A stretch of 64,000 nucleotides of DNA from Planctomycetota bacterium (GTDB lineage: Bacteria; Planctomycetota; Phycisphaerae; Sedimentisphaerales; Anaerobacaceae): positions 35,882-99,881 of the forward strand of contig DUZJ01000002.1 of assembly GCA_013349615.1 (NCBI GenBank). The letters are read 5' to 3'. The number at the start of each line of letters is the position of its first letter. Within the stretch, counting starts at the first letter, position 1. Below are positions 35,389-45,200 of this stretch, piece by piece. The position numbers and the translations under genes were made by a program. The notes under the pieces are model-generated. The model was not told the DNA's origin. It did no database searches and saw nothing but the letters and a program-made list of their open reading frames with translations.

Positions 35389-37992
35389 TTATGGATCTGT
35401 GCTGAGCAAGTCGGCGTCGTAGCCTTTACCACCTTCCTCACCATCAGCGCCCAGACTTTTGATTACAAATGGCTTGCCGCTCTCGTGATAACGCTCGTAA
35501 ATAAAATCGTTGCCCCAGCCGTCTTTGGGTATTTTCGTAGTGTTCAGATACCCACCTGCTTCCCAAGTCTTAACATCTGGCGGCTGCTCAATCAGCGCCC
35601 TGAGCCCTTCCTCTTCGGTCGGGAGTCGGCCGGTGTCCATCTTAAATTGGAGAACCGCGGTATGGAGAACTCGCAAGTTAGCCTTTGTGATTATAACACG
35701 AGCTTCTTTCACCTTCTGCGGCTGCATCATCGGCTGTGGCATTTTCTGCGGAGCTGTGGGTTTTGTTGGACTTTTGAATTTAATCTCCGGCATCTTTCTG
35801 CCGAGACGTTTGTAAGTTTCTTCGAGTCTCTGTAAAAATCCCGCTGGCTTCAGCCACTCGCAGTGTCCATCCAAAAAAGCAGCACAAATCCCATCGCTGC
35901 AAAATGCAGGATTTTCGTAGAAAATAATAATCCTTGACGGATCACGCATTCGCAGTGTCAGCCCGGCAACATATATGTAGCTGGGACCAACAAAACCCTT
36001 CGGCTTACGCGGTGATTCAAGGATTTTTGGGTTGCGATGGTAAGGATATAATTGCTGTAAATCGGAGGCGAACTTGCCTTCGTGCTCGTCTGCATACATT
36101 ATGCAAGCCAGTGCTATCTGTTTTAAGTTGTTGAGAGAGACAGCTCGTTTGGCCTGATTACGGGCTCTACCCAAAGCTGGCTGAACAAAGGCCGACACAA
36201 TCTCGGTCAGATGCTCTTTCGGAAGAGCAATATCCACAGTCATCCTGTTGTTACCTGCCTTGCCTGCAAATACGATATTGCTCTTGGTCGGAATATCCAT
36301 CTTTGCCAAAGGCATCGGCGCGGGCATGAAAGCTCCAGCCATAGCTCCTACCATCTTGAACAGCCGTGGAATGTTATACGTCCCCATAAAGTCAGCCTTG
36401 CCCGCTTCCGGAAGCAGTGATAAAGCCGCCTTCATTTCAGCAGACATTTGCTTCGGCCCACCTGCTTTGACCTCATCAATCAGCTTACGTATAGCCGAAT
36501 CCACATCGCCGCCAATAGTGCAAATCCACAATCCGTCAACTATCGCCCATTTATACTCGAAGCCGCCGCCGTACATCGCATTTATTATCTGCCCTTGTGG
36601 CAAATTAGGGTCAGTCGACTTCATCACGAGCTTTGCTGAATCTATGGAAACACCCTTGTAACTGCTAACGCCACGCCTTATTGTAAAGCCCATTTCGAAA
36701 CCCAGGCTTTTGTAAAAATCAGCAATACCACCGGCGTTCATTATCTCCCTGGCCTCTTCAATGACCTTGTTGAACTTATCAGCATCCTTAACCTTGAGAA
36801 CATACTTAAGCGCAAAGGGCGGCTTACTATTTGCATCGATCGAGAACGAGACGGCCATCGGCCCGCCAAGAGCGCTAATCATATCTGTGGTCATGGTCTT
36901 AATTTTGGTTATATCCTCAGCGGTCATACTCTCACCGGCCATCGTTGCAAGCAAATCGATGCTTTTGAGATTGAGCTTTTTCCAGAAAGGCGTATTCATC
37001 TTGCAGGCAAAATTCATCATCGCCCCGTCTTCCAGATACCCTAAGAGTCTATTCTCCTTTACTATGGAGGTATCAGCGGCAAACATATTCGCCATTTCTG
37101 TTCCAGGCACTGCCGAAACGCTCACTGTTAGATTGCACGCATTCGGGCTCGGCCTGACAGTTAAGCTCAAAGACTTTGTCTCCTTCATCAGCGTCTCAAA
37201 GATAGCAATATACATATCTATTATCTTCACCGTTGGCCCCATCGACCCTTGCTTGCTCGACTCCATACCCTTCATCATCTTCTTCATTTGCTCAAGTTGG
37301 CCAGACAGTAAGGGACCAAACGACTTGGACACCTGCTGGATATTTCCATACACCCACAGCGGCTCTTTCACAGCCCGTTGTGCCTCATCAGCATCAAGGA
37401 CACTCCCCAGCCCGGCTGACCTTCCGGCCAAAATAGATGTTGCGATTGCACTAAAGGTGCCGGACTCGTCTGGCCCTATAAGAGCATAGTTTCCGACCTG
37501 CTTAATCAACATTCCACTAAACTCGCCACTTGTTTTTTTTGAAACTCCTTCTGCATCCGGTGGACTCAAGTTAGGATTGCCATCAATAAACTGTTTGTAA
37601 TCTGTAATGGGTATAAGTACACCGATGAACATATCTGACGGCTTAGGCCCTGGTGATTTTCCGATTGCTGTTACCCCGAATATGGAAAAACTGCCCTCCA
37701 TATTCACGCCATTTAGCTCCGGACTGCCTAACATCTTTGCGAACTGCATTCGCACCAGCATCGACACCCCCATAGGCATCGGTGAGACGCCGGTTAAAAA
37801 CTGGTCTACCATACCAAAAGTGTAATCGAAATTATTCACCCGCACACAAAAAAGACTCTCCGCCGGTAATATCTGACCAAGCTCATCACCTTTAGACCTT
37901 GGCCAAACTTCCGCCTGTACTCCTGAAGCAAAGCCGAGCAAAACCAAAAACCACGCCGCAACGGTACCTCTCAAATGTTTTGACTTAATCAT
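35389..37992 (-). CDS. Exported protein with central H-X9-DG-like segment and C-terminal GspG-like pseudopilin domain
   Basis: Signal peptide TVAAWFLVLLGFASGVQA, then a large DUF3352-like region (about 25-610) with repeated LPAESLFCVRVNN-type and SLSLTVRPSPNACNLTVSVS strands. RAVSLNNLKQIALACIMYADEHEGK and CAAFLDGHCEWL follow, resembling the pseudopilin-like DUF1559/H-X9-DG region common in planctomycetes. A Pro/Gln/Met-rich linker (PTKPTAPQKMPQPMMQPQ) precedes a domain (about 755-865) matching the type II secretion major pseudopilin GspG (DTGRLPTEEEGLRALIEQPP, PKDGWGNDFIY, SLGADGEEGG) without its own N-terminal helix. I place the start at ATG 37992, eight bases after GGAGG. Function is unknown; it is probably periplasmic. 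Confidence 0.8.
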   Translation of the reverse strand: MIKSKHLRGTVAAWFLVLLGFASGVQAEVWPRSKGDELGQILPAESLFCVRVNNFDYTFGMVDQFLTGVSPMPMGVSMLVRMQFAKMLGSPELNGVNMEGSFSIFGVTAIGKSPGPKPSDMFIGVLIPITDYKQFIDGNPNLSPPDAEGVSKKTSGEFSGMLIKQVGNYALIGPDESGTFSAIATSILAGRSAGLGSVLDADEAQRAVKEPLWVYGNIQQVSKSFGPLLSGQLEQMKKMMKGMESSKQGSMGPTVKIIDMYIAIFETLMKETKSLSLTVRPSPNACNLTVSVSAVPGTEMANMFAADTSIVKENRLLGYLEDGAMMNFACKMNTPFWKKLNLKSIDLLATMAGESMTAEDITKIKTMTTDMISALGGPMAVSFSIDANSKPPFALKYVLKVKDADKFNKVIEEAREIMNAGGIADFYKSLGFEMGFTIRRGVSSYKGVSIDSAKLVMKSTDPNLPQGQIINAMYGGGFEYKWAIVDGLWICTIGGDVDSAIRKLIDEVKAGGPKQMSAEMKAALSLLPEAGKADFMGTYNIPRLFKMVGAMAGAFMPAPMPLAKMDIPTKSNIVFAGKAGNNRMTVDIALPKEHLTEIVSAFVQPALGRARNQAKRAVSLNNLKQIALACIMYADEHEGKFASDLQQLYPYHRNPKILESPRKPKGFVGPSYIYVAGLTLRMRDPSRIIIFYENPAFCSDGICAAFLDGHCEWLKPAGFLQRLEETYKRLGRKMPEIKFKSPTKPTAPQKMPQPMMQPQKVKEARVIITKANLRVLHTAVLQFKMDTGRLPTEEEGLRALIEQPPDVKTWEAGGYLNTTKIPKDGWGNDFIYERYHESGKPFVIKSLGADGEEGGKGYDADLLSTDP

Positions 37993-38234
37993 TATCCATA
38001 CCTCCATAATAAATTGATGCCGCCAAACTTACTTCTTAAAAACCTTACACCTATGATATTGTACAAGAGTATTTCAAAAAGCTCAATAATTAAAACTCAC
38101 AGACAATAGCAAACGAGATTGTGTCTCTTATTTACGCTGATATATTTACAATTATCGGCCTTCAGACAAAGCGGCGAACAAATCACCTGTTTGATAGGTA
38201 TAAATAGATTATTGGCCGTTTTTAGATAGCATAA

Positions 38235-38252
38235 ATGCCTCCGGGGAGGCAT
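38235..38252. repeat. Short perfect hairpin in the 584-bp gap upstream of the polysaccharide-export gene
   Basis: ATGCCTCC-GG-GGAGGCAT. The 37993-38576 gap is otherwise AT-rich; apart from the 50-bp element at 38460 I see no gene in it. The hairpin could be a terminator or operator-like site for the downstream cluster, but no T-run follows. Confidence 0.4.
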
Positions 38253-38459
38253 GGCAAGCGGCAACCTCATAACTACTTTGCGTGCTTACGGTTATGACAG
38301 ATAAAATCAGTAATTTTCTCGATTATCAACAATTTTGTAATAATCATTAATCAACAATGATTTAAAAAGTTAAGCGAACAAGGTGTTAAACCGATAAATT
38401 TCATTAGTTAGAAGGGTGTTTTTGAGGTTTTTAGGACCTTGGTGGTTTCCAAACGTTCT

Positions 38460-38509
38460 GTGGCACGGCCATCTTGGCCGTGTATCCATGGGCTGGAAGC
38501 CCATGCCAC
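38460..38509 (+). repeat. 50-bp double-hairpin element, copy B
   Basis: Same architecture as copy A in the opposite orientation, with stems CACGGCCA/TGGCCGTG and CATGGGCT/AGCCCATG inside GTGG/CCAC. It falls within the ORF-track extension of the export gene, which argues that the true protein start is downstream at 38577. Confidence 0.85.
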
Positions 38510-38576
38510 GTGTATTACGTTTTGGGATACTTGGAAAGGATTAAAGACAGCGGTGTATTTTTGGAGTTTTGGTGAG

Positions 38577-40346
38577 ATGAATTCGGTATCAGAGGTCAGA
38601 GGTCAGAGGTCAGAGGTCAGAGGGCAGAGGACAGAGGTCAGAGGTCAGTTTTGGGTCTTCTGCTTTCTGTTTTCTGTTTTCTGTCTTTTGTTTTCTGTAG
38701 GTTGCGGCAATAAGTTTTTTGACCCAACACAAATAGGCAGGTTCCGTCCTGTTCCAGCGGTGAATGTGATACTGGATTCATTGGGTGTGGCGGAGGAGGC
38801 ACCATCAGCCTGGGCCAATGCCGAGGACCCGAAGCCGATAGATGCCATGGTTTTTGATACTGATTACGCGTTTGGTCCCGGTGATGTCGTCAGGGTAACA
38901 GTTTTCGAGCTGCTCCAGGAAGGGGTTGTGTTTACAAACGATTATATTGTTACCGAGACCGGCAAGATATCCATACCGGAAGTTGGAGAAGTTGATACGG
39001 CAGGCTTAACCGAATCGCAACTTGAGGAAGAGATAAGACAGATTCTTTCGCCGAGCATATTAAAAGAGCCATCGGTTATCGTGACTTTACTCAACTCGCA
39101 ACAGCGTATGTTTTCAATACTCGGTGACGGTGTGCCAGGTCCAGGCAGGTACATTATACCGCGGAGCGAATTTAGATTGGCTGATGCGCTTGCAGTAGCG
39201 GGGGGGATAAGTCAATTTAACATAAGCTACGTTTATGTTTCACGTTCTGTTACGGGCAAAGAGTCAATAAATGAGCCGATTGAGTCAGACATTATTGAGC
39301 AGGAGTCCGGCAAAAATGCCGGAGAGCAACTGAACGAGCCTAATAAGCAGCAGTTGCTGGAGACAATAGCACCTACTACTCTGCGAAGTAGCGCTTCGCT
39401 ACGTAGCACGCCGTGGGCGAAACACGGTGTCAGGGCGACCACACGGGGTCGCCCCTACCAACGACAGGGATTAATGATGGCTGCTGCGGAGATGATAACT
39501 GATAAGGAACTCGCCGATGTGGCTTTCCCGGAAGGGATTGGAAAGGTTAGCGATGGTGAGCAGGAGAGGACAGACGGCAAAGATGCCGTGCTTGAATCAT
39601 TCAACAAGCCGGCAGGGCAAGAGGCAATAGAGAGCCGGATAAATCAGGAAAAAGTTGAGCGTATTGAGTGGATTTTTCAGGACGGAAAATGGGTTCCCGT
39701 TCAAATCGGTCGGCCCAAAACGACAGAGCCGGTGATGAAAGTTGAGCCTGAAAAAGTAGAGCCCAAAAAAGTTAAGCCTGAAAAAGCACGTGGTCGGCTT
39801 GCTGAAAAGGTGCCGCTGGACTTTGAGTGGGAACAGATAGGAGAAGCAGGAGTGCAGACGCGGGTCATAAAGATTCCTGCCGATGGGCTGTTCGCCGGTG
39901 AACCTCGGTATAATGTTGTAATAAGGTCTGGCGATACAATTCACGTACCGGTTGACATTATTGGTGAATTTTGTATTATGGGTAATGTCAACGGTCAGGG
40001 ATACATTAACATTACAGGTCGGCCAATGACTTTGAAGATGGCTATAGCCGCGGCGGGTGGCCTGGGGGCTTTGGCTTGGCCGAAGCGGTGTGAAGTGATA
40101 AGAAGGGTCGGCAAGAAGAAGGAAGAAATCGTGATGGTCGATTTGGATAAGATCGCCCGGGGCGAGCAGCCGGATTTCTTTATTAAGCCCAACGATTTGA
40201 TCAACGTCGGCACACACCCGACTGCAAGATGGCGTGCAGTTCTGCGAAATGCGTTTAGGGCCACTTATGGGTTCGGTTTTATTTATGACCGTAATTTTGC
40301 GGATAGAGATTTCGGTACTCGCAGACCAATACCACAATTATTTTAG
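38577..40346 (+). CDS. Polysaccharide export lipoprotein (Wza/SLBB family)
   Basis: Outer-membrane secretin-like export component for an exopolysaccharide. From ATG 38577 (MNSVSEVRGQ, GGTGAG just upstream) the N-terminus is a 7-residue-periodic basic stretch, a hydrophobic FCFLFSV/FCLLFSV repeat and a lipobox FSVGC. A Poly_export domain follows (FGPGDVVRVTVFE, TETGKISIPEVGEV), then SLBB-like modules (FSILGDGVPGPGRYIIP; FCIMGNVNGQGYINI, AIAAAGGLGALAWPKRCEVIRR) and a C-terminal IKPNDLINVG. A long charged linker separates the SLBB modules and contains an in-frame palindrome cluster. The track start at 38439 would cover the 50-bp repeat and is unlikely. It is the first gene of the exosortase/EPS cluster. 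Confidence 0.85.
   Translation: MNSVSEVRGQRSEVRGQRTEVRGQFWVFCFLFSVFCLLFSVGCGNKFFDPTQIGRFRPVPAVNVILDSLGVAEEAPSAWANAEDPKPIDAMVFDTDYAFGPGDVVRVTVFELLQEGVVFTNDYIVTETGKISIPEVGEVDTAGLTESQLEEEIRQILSPSILKEPSVIVTLLNSQQRMFSILGDGVPGPGRYIIPRSEFRLADALAVAGGISQFNISYVYVSRSVTGKESINEPIESDIIEQESGKNAGEQLNEPNKQQLLETIAPTTLRSSASLRSTPWAKHGVRATTRGRPYQRQGLMMAAAEMITDKELADVAFPEGIGKVSDGEQERTDGKDAVLESFNKPAGQEAIESRINQEKVERIEWIFQDGKWVPVQIGRPKTTEPVMKVEPEKVEPKKVKPEKARGRLAEKVPLDFEWEQIGEAGVQTRVIKIPADGLFAGEPRYNVVIRSGDTIHVPVDIIGEFCIMGNVNGQGYINITGRPMTLKMAIAAAGGLGALAWPKRCEVIRRVGKKKEEIVMVDLDKIARGEQPDFFIKPNDLINVGTHPTARWRAVLRNAFRATYGFGFIYDRNFADRDFGTRRPIPQLF
38591..38698 (+). repeat. Two 7-bp minisatellites encoding the signal region
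   Basis: agaggtc x8 (two imperfect copies) at 38591-38646 and tttctgt x5 (one imperfect) at 38664-38698. Because 7 is not a multiple of 3, each gives a 7-residue protein period (SEVRGQR; FCFLFSV). The second supplies the hydrophobic core just before the lipobox Cys. Confidence 0.9.
39383..39457 (+). repeat. In-frame palindrome cluster inside the polysaccharide-export gene
   Basis: Three successive hairpins: GTAGCG-CTT-CGCTAC, CCGTG...CACGG, and GGGCGACC-acacg-GGTCGCCC followed by CCTAC. They encode the Arg/Ser-rich stretch LRSSASLRSTPWAKHGV and following residues in the linker between SLBB modules. The last hairpin has the same CCTAC flank as the aroA palindrome. Confidence 0.8.
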
Positions 40347-40361
40347 CAGAATTGTTTAGTT

Positions 40362-41405
40362 ATGCCGAACAATGTTGCTTCCTCTATTGCAGATAGGCAC
40401 CATTTTGAAGAAAATCCCAAGATGAAAGTCGAGGCACAAGGAGCAAACGAAGGTACTCCATTTTGCAATGAATCGCAAAATGGCAATTCGGCGCCGACAA
40501 GCTGGCGTGAACTTGGGGGGCATAATTGCGTCAAGATGCTGATAATTGCGGGCTTGTTCTGCTATCTTTTTCATAACGAAATTGACCGTATAGTCCACAA
40601 ATGGCTTACTGACAGTAGTTGGTCGCACGGCTTCCTAATCCCACTTTTTAGCATATATTTCATTAACCAGCATAAACAAGAGATTTTAGGTCTTCAAACC
40701 AGGCCAAACTACCTGGGTTTGTTTTTTTTAATTTGCTGGATTGTGTTTTATGCTCTTAACGGGGCCAGCCCATCCGGATACGCCTATCTTCAACCCATCA
40801 GCATGATAGCAGTACTTGGTGCGGTTGTATTATTTTTAGGTGGGTGGCGTCTTGTTAAATATACGTGGCTGCCGATTGCTTTTTTGGTCTTTGCTGTACC
40901 GTTGCCACGGAGATACTATGTTGCGTTTACAATGCCGATGCGACATCTGGCTGCCAGTGTGGCGGCTGTTTTGCTGAATTTTATCAGCGGCCTGGAAGCC
41001 ACAGCCAGTGGTGTAATCATAGACGTGATTTATAAGGGGCAGCATTTGGAGCCGCTCAATGTGGCTGAGGCCTGCAGCGGGATGCGGCTGCTGATGGCCT
41101 TTTTGGCTTTGGGTGTCGCTATGGCGTATCTGCATTACAGACCTATCTGGCAGCGAATCATTTTGTTGGCCAGCACCATTCCTATAGCGGTATTTTGCAA
41201 TATCGTACGAGTTACGGTTACAGGATTTATTTATGTGCTTATACATCCCAGGTACACTCAGGGTATTTATCACGATTTTCTTGGATTAGGGATGCTGCCC
41301 TTGGCGTTTGTATTATACGGTTTTCTCGCATGGTTTATGACGAGCCTGTTTGTCGAGGAAAGCGAGGCGGTTGCTGAGGATATTGTAGTTCGCCGCAAAC
41401 AATAA
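40362..41405 (+). CDS. xrt: Exosortase (EpsH family transpeptidase)
   Basis: Integral-membrane cysteine protease/transpeptidase that cleaves PEP-CTERM-type sorting signals. Multiple hydrophobic segments start near residue 58 (VKMLIIAGLFCYLF). The catalytic triad is visible: Cys238 in NVAEACSGMRLLMAF, Arg283 in CNIVRVTVTGF and His304 in GIYHDFLGLGMLPL. The length, 347 aa, includes an unusual hydrophilic N-terminal 55 residues that contain a perfect 9-bp inverted repeat; an alternative start is ATG 40422. The neighbours (polysaccharide export, EpsI-like, TPR, BY-kinase) are the classical exosortase/EPS companions. None of the proteins complete in this window has a clear PEP-CTERM tail, so the substrates are elsewhere. 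Confidence 0.93.
   Translation: MPNNVASSIADRHHFEENPKMKVEAQGANEGTPFCNESQNGNSAPTSWRELGGHNCVKMLIIAGLFCYLFHNEIDRIVHKWLTDSSWSHGFLIPLFSIYFINQHKQEILGLQTRPNYLGLFFLICWIVFYALNGASPSGYAYLQPISMIAVLGAVVLFLGGWRLVKYTWLPIAFLVFAVPLPRRYYVAFTMPMRHLAASVAAVLLNFISGLEATASGVIIDVIYKGQHLEPLNVAEACSGMRLLMAFLALGVAMAYLHYRPIWQRIILLASTIPIAVFCNIVRVTVTGFIYVLIHPRYTQGIYHDFLGLGMLPLAFVLYGFLAWFMTSLFVEESEAVAEDIVVRRKQ
40458..40483. repeat. Perfect 9-bp inverted repeat in the exosortase 5' coding region
   Basis: CCATTTTGC-aatgaatc-GCAAAATGG. It lies within the poorly conserved hydrophilic N-terminus and could be an operator, an RNA hairpin or part of an inserted repeat. Confidence 0.6.
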
Positions 41406-41435
41406 ATACGGTAGAAACGTAATAAAATAACATAG

Positions 41436-42191
41436 ATGCTAAGTGCAATAAACAATACGAACGACGCAATACGAAGCTATTTGCAACCTGCCTTTTTGAT
41501 ATGTGCAGCGGTGCTTGTACTAAGTGGAATCGTTATGCCCAAGCCGGTAAAGAAAAAGCCGTTGCCCTTGAAAAAATCTTTGGACCTTTTGGATGAGAAG
41601 GCTTTAGCTCCTTACAAAGTTTTAGAAAAACCCAAAATCACAAATCAGGAGGTTCTTGAAAGCCTTGGCACGGAAGATTATATCCAATGGATTCTGGAAG
41701 ATTCCGAGGCGACTGTTGATAGTCCTGTTCGTAAATGCTCATTGTTCATTACTTATTACGCCTTGCCGGATCGAGTGCCACATGTGCCGGAAGAGTGTTA
41801 CACGGGCGGCGGCCATCAAAGGTTAACGTCTGATAGCGTGACATTCGAAATCAATAAAGAGGACATCGTTGAAACAATTCCGGCAAGATACCTTGTTTTT
41901 GCCCGTACAAGTTCTAATTACTGGGGGATGGATACAAAATTTCCTGTTCTGTACCTTTTTAACGTCAACGAAGTTTATGCCAGCAGCAGAGAAGATGCGA
42001 GATTCGCCCTAAATAAAAATATCTTTTCAAAATATTCGTACTTTTCCAAGGTTGAGTGGAAGTTTTTTAATACCAGATTCGGTAAGCGAATTTACCCGGG
42101 CAAAGAAGAAGCAATTACAGCGAGCCAAAAGCTCTTAAGCGTAATCTTACCCATTTTAGAGGAAGAACATTGGCCCGACCGGGAAAAGTGA
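41436..42191 (+). CDS. Exosortase-associated EpsI-like protein (DUF3485)
   Basis: 251 residues. One N-terminal membrane segment (PAFLICAAVLVLSGIVM), then a periplasmic domain. The diagnostic motif VPHVPEECYTGGGHQ corresponds to the H.P..CY.G.GW of EpsI proteins, and the Cys is kept. In related systems this domain is either fused to the exosortase or encoded next to it, and it is needed for EPS or protein sorting by an unclear mechanism. It starts 30 nt after the exosortase stop with no clear Shine-Dalgarno, so translation may be coupled. Confidence 0.85.
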   Translation: MLSAINNTNDAIRSYLQPAFLICAAVLVLSGIVMPKPVKKKPLPLKKSLDLLDEKALAPYKVLEKPKITNQEVLESLGTEDYIQWILEDSEATVDSPVRKCSLFITYYALPDRVPHVPEECYTGGGHQRLTSDSVTFEINKEDIVETIPARYLVFARTSSNYWGMDTKFPVLYLFNVNEVYASSREDARFALNKNIFSKYSYFSKVEWKFFNTRFGKRIYPGKEEAITASQKLLSVILPILEEEHWPDREK

Positions 42192-42249
42192 AGCGTGATA
42201 TGTACTGGGACGCAGACGGATTACATAATAGGCAATACGAGGTTTATTT

Positions 42250-45200
42250 ATGGCAAGAAAGAGGTTGAATAAAAAAGTCGCACTTATCGGGTCTTTAGTT
42301 TTTGTGCTTTTAGTGTTTGTTGCCATTGGGGTAATTTTGTATCTGAGTGGAGACCCGGAAAAGTTTATCAAAGACGGTGATGCAGCGCTAATAGCAGCTC
42401 GTGAGGCAACTGATGAACAGATTAAAGAAGAAACGTACAATAGGGCCGAACGCAGTTATCAAAAAGCACATAGTCTTGCAAAGACCGATTTTCACAGGAT
42501 AGAGATACTTTTTAAACTGGTGGACCTGTATATCGAGACCGACCAATGGCGCAATGTGCTGGGGTGCTGGAACGGGATAATCAGTATAGATTCGGGGAAC
42601 CTGAAGGCCCGGTTTGGACGGTTGGAATACGTTTACATAATGGCTGATAGCGGTGTTCAGCTTTGGCAGGAGGTTGCGTCGCAAGCATCGGAATTTATAA
42701 AAGAGGCCGAGAATGCAGACCTGCTTATGGAAGATACAGCCAAATGGCAGCCCTTAGGAATGCAGGAAAGAGGGCCTCGCCGCGCCGAAAGGCAGCGATT
42801 AGGCACATACTTGTATCTGCTAAGGGGCAGGGCAAATCTTGAACTGACACGGCTTGGAGCGGTAACCGACCCAGACGAATCGCTTGCTCGTGCAACCGAT
42901 GATTTGAAAAAAGTCCATGAATTTGAACCAAATAATGTCGATGCCTATTGGTATTTGGCGCAGGCGGTCAAAACAAAAGGCCATATCCTCGCATCAAGAG
43001 GCAGCATTGAGGAAAAGGACAAAGCTGCAAACCAGGCCATCGAGCTTCTAAAGAAAGCTGTTGAGGTTGCATCTTCTGACCCCATGACCCACATCAACCT
43101 TCTAACGGAGAAGATTACTCAAAGTAGGGAAGCTGCACAGCCAACAGAGAAATTGAAGTTACTTGAGCCTGAGTATTTGTTGCTTGTTGAGAAGTTTCCT
43201 TCCAGTGCCCAGGTTTATTTAGTGTTGGCTGGATTCTATCAGTTTAATCTCGAAAACCTTGATAAGGCTATCAAGGCGGCCCAAAAAGCCGTCGAATTGG
43301 ATAAAGAGAATGTGTCCTACGCAATACATCTGGCCGACTTGAACTATCGCAAGTTTTCTATTCATGGACCAAAGCAGAACCTCTATAAAGCAATAGAGGT
43401 GGCCAGGAACGCACTTACGTTGCCGGATGCCCAGGAGAAAAGCGGCCCACGACAACGGGCAAATCAAAGGAATAGAGCCGTATTATTTGTCTTTCTTGCA
43501 CATTGCTATATCGAGCAGATACTTGAGCCTTGCGAGGTAAGAACGGAGGCGCAAAAGCAGGAATGGTTAACAAATGCCGACTGGACAGTACACGAAATTG
43601 AGCAGCTATTCGGCAGTGGTGAGGACCCGCAGGTTGTTGAGTGGCGAGGAATGCTTGAACTTGCGAAAGGAAATAAAAACGCTGCTGTTAGGAGGTTATA
43701 TACGGCTTACGAACAACTTAAAGCACTTAGACCGACGCAGCCACCTTGGCCAAGAGACATACAATTTGCCCAGCTTTCTTACACCCTTGCGAAGATTTTT
43801 AAGAACACTGTCGAAGTTGGTGTGGTCACAGACTTCCTGGTAAGTGCGCTCCGTTCAGGTATTGCCTGGACAAAACCTGAAGCGACGTTGGATTATGCTG
43901 AGGTTCTTTTGAGGCGCAACTTCTGGACGATGGCCGCAGATAACATAAATGTTTTTGAGCAGAATTTTGGGCCCAATGTGAGAAGCCAAACACTTCGCAT
44001 CAAAGCTTTACTTGGCGCAGGACAGTTTGACGAGGCTGAAAAAGAACTGGCCAAGATGGCCGATGCATACCCAAATGACCCCAATACGATTAAACTCAAC
44101 CTGACACTGGTGCAGGCTAAGATGAGGCAGGTCCAAAGAGCCATCGCACAAAAGCAAGCGGAAGAGAGTGTGCCCATAATTTTGCAGAGCACAGAGACGC
44201 CGGAAAAAGAAACCAGACCGGTAGAAACCTCCGTGCAGTTAATGACGGACGAATTAAAACGCTACTGGATTGTTTGCGCCGGATTGGTGGAAAAACTATT
44301 GCCGATGGAGCCGGATAATACATCGCTTTTGATGTACAAGCAGATACTGTCTGAGCCTGAGCCGCACAAAATTTCCCGAGAAAGGCATAAGGAATTAGAA
44401 GAGCAGGTTCTATCAAATATTGCCGACCCAATTCGTCGTGCTATGAGCTTAGGGGCATTTTACCAGAGGCATAAGGAACTGGACAAAGCCGCTGCAGAAT
44501 TCCAAAAGGTGTTCTCCTCGGACGTGGTGCGTGATGAGTATCGCCGGGAAAAAGATAAGCACTACGCAATAGGCATCACGCAATACGAAACTGTTGCGTC
44601 CTATCTTTTTGATATGGCGCTTGCGACGGAAGATTTGCAGAAAGCCTCGCAAATAGCAGAGACAGGACAGTATGAAAATCTCGATGGGTGCGGCGGTCAG
44701 TATTTTACGGCCCGCCTGGCTGTGGCTAAAGAGCAATATACAGATGCATTAACGAAACTCAACGAATGTTTGAGGCAAAGGCCTGTCTTTTCGCGCGTAC
44801 TTTTATTCAGAAGCAGCGTCAACACTGCTCTTGGAAATCAGCATGCATCTATCGAGGACGCCCAGAGAGCTGCATCGTTGAATCCCCTGGATGGAGCTAT
44901 TGCAAAAGTGTTGGCCAGCGTGCTGTACCAGCGTGATAAAAAGCTCGGGACAAATGTGTCTTCCGAACAAAAAATTGAAACCAGAACCGCTTTGCACAGA
45001 GCGTTGAGAGCGAATCCCGGTGATTTGGAATTACTTAGCTTTTACGCTGAATATATAAGCGATGACGAGCCTTTAAGAGCACTGGCGATTCGACAGAATC
45101 TGCAAAAAGTCACGCCGACTGTGCAGAATGCTGTACTGCTGGCGAGGCTGGCAATGAAAATGGCTCTTCGTGAGACGAATTCAAAACGCAAAGACGCACT

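Noticed and set aside
38250-38270. Possible sigma54 promoter (TGGCA at 38252) before the EPS cluster
   Set aside because: The -12 element lacks the required GC at correct spacing.
38439-38576. Upstream extension of the export gene in the ORF track
   Set aside because: It translates the 50-bp double-hairpin repeat and has no ribosome site; the ATG at 38577 fits the signal peptide better.
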